Shown: in pieces, positions 63,610 to 64,000 of the stretch
Position numbering within the stretch: the stretch's first letter is position 1
Layout of the letters: each line of letters opens with the position of its first letter
Assembly (NCBI RefSeq): GCF_000817775.3
Contig: NZ_JTHE03000027.1
Span: 1-64,000, forward strand
Length of the DNA stretch: 64,000 bases
DNA from: Lyngbya confervoides BDU141951
Lineage (GTDB): Bacteria; Cyanobacteriota; Cyanobacteriia; Thermosynechococcales; Thermosynechococcaceae
Reading direction: 5' to 3'
Made by a program: the position numbers and the translations under genes
The notes under the pieces: generated by a model
What the model saw: the letters and a program-made list of their open reading frames with translations, nothing else
Told to the model about the DNA's origin: nothing
Databases searched by the model: none

Positions 63610-63892
63610 TTGAGTGTACTCGCCAGTAATACTAAATCCCTTAATCCATAGACCCTCTCTGTACGTCGCTATCTAGTATCATAAATCGCCTGCATCATCC
63701 CAACAGTAATCCCTATCGGCTTCTAAAAGCAGGCGTTTCAGGACTCGCTTTGTGAATGGAGAAAGATGAGCCTAATGGATAGCGCTTTCACTAAATTTGC
63801 ATAAGAGCCCATTCAGCTTGTTATCCGGTACTGAGGGCGATCGCGGTTTCACATCACCAAAGCGGCATAAGATCCTACTTCGCTAATGGGCC
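63610..63892. other. CRISPR trailer-side flank without a gene
   Basis: These 283 bases between the last operon gene and the first CRISPR repeat contain one HIP1 site near 63838 and no coding frame or hairpin I can support. Because the array reads on the - strand, this is trailer, not leader. Confidence 0.5.
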
Positions 63893-64000
63893 GTTCAGCC
63901 CCTGAAAGGGCTTGGGCAGTTTTGAGACACACGCTGCAACCTGTTGCAGTTGTCAGTAGCGCGTTTCAATCCCTGAAAGGGCTTGGGCGGTTTTGAGACA
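63893..64000 (-). CRISPR. Trailer end of a CRISPR array (two repeats, one spacer visible)
   Basis: Repeats are at 63893-63928 (36 nt) and 63963-63999 (37 nt). They share CCCTGAAAGGGCTTGGGC, then one variable base, then GTTTTGAGAC. The spacer is 34 nt (63929-63962). On the - strand the repeat ends in GGGATTGAAAC, the usual 3' end of cyanobacterial repeats giving an ATTGAAAC crRNA tag, so transcription is leftward with the leader outside the window. The 63893 copy deviates only at that 3' end, as expected for a terminal decayed repeat. No cas gene lies in the window. Confidence 0.85.

Overview
The window is cyanobacterial chromosome. HIP1 palindromes (GCGATCGC) are scattered along it, and several families common in cyanobacteria are present: Uma2 and DUF4351 proteins, a DUF4079 membrane protein, a Nif11-like peptide and an NB-ARC/WD40 STAND protein. 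I cannot name the species. By eye, base composition is a mosaic: a GC-richer housekeeping core (about 27.7-54 kb) lies between two AT-richer accessory blocks (about 1-27.6 kb and 54.5-63.6 kb), apart from a more GC-rich patch around dndD/dndE.

Left block (1-29 kb): a DNA phosphorothioation defence island that looks like two systems merged. On the + strand is a Dnd-type set: dnd-associated protein 4, a DUF262/DUF1524 (GmrSD/SspE-like) protein, dndC, a VapBC-like toxin-antitoxin pair inserted between dndC and dndD, then dndD and dndE. No dndB lies in front of dndC. A wrecked Uma2 gene and a coupled - strand pair (HARE-HTH protein plus a second PAPS-reductase-like protein) follow. From 26.75 kb back to 9.7 kb runs a single nine-gene - strand array: sspB (DUF4007), sspC (large ATPase), sspD (third PAPS reductase), a GIY-YIG nuclease, a DndB-like DGQHR protein, DptF, DptG and DptH homologues (an SspFGH-like restriction trio), and a DndA/SspA cysteine desulfurase. 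Many of these genes overlap by 1-4 bases. The array is bracketed by a truncated 5' fragment of a phosphorothioation-associated methyltransferase (9438-9617) and a full-length methyltransferase (27065-29170). The full-length gene has an AT-rich front and a GC-rich rear, as if the array entered by recombination at a methyltransferase gene.

Middle (29-54 kb): ordinary cyanobacterial genes. These are a membrane GTPase, a DUF2141 secreted protein, a TPR protein, a conserved Rossmann-like protein, an ECF sigma factor/membrane protein/Spy-like operon, a PAS histidine kinase, bifunctional PutA, a 14-repeat NB-ARC/WD40 protein, 2-Cys peroxiredoxin, type II NADH dehydrogenase, an RTX metalloprotease, a Nif11-like peptide, a duplicated retropepsin-like protein, a SAM methyltransferase, a DUF4079 protein and a HAD phosphatase. 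Short perfect tandem duplications (11-17 bp, two copies) recur here, mostly between genes.

Right block (54.5-63.6 kb): a five-gene + strand operon preceded by a terminator/attenuator-like hairpin. It encodes a membrane-anchored coiled-coil McrB-like AAA+ ATPase, a DUF2357 (McrC-like) protein, an SF1 helicase with an altered Walker B, a PLD-type phosphodiesterase with degenerate HKD motifs, and a 784-residue protein I do not recognise. I read it as a type IV-like (CoCoNuT-related) defence system, and it is the best candidate here for something undescribed. The last ~110 bases are the trailer end of a CRISPR array that continues beyond the window.
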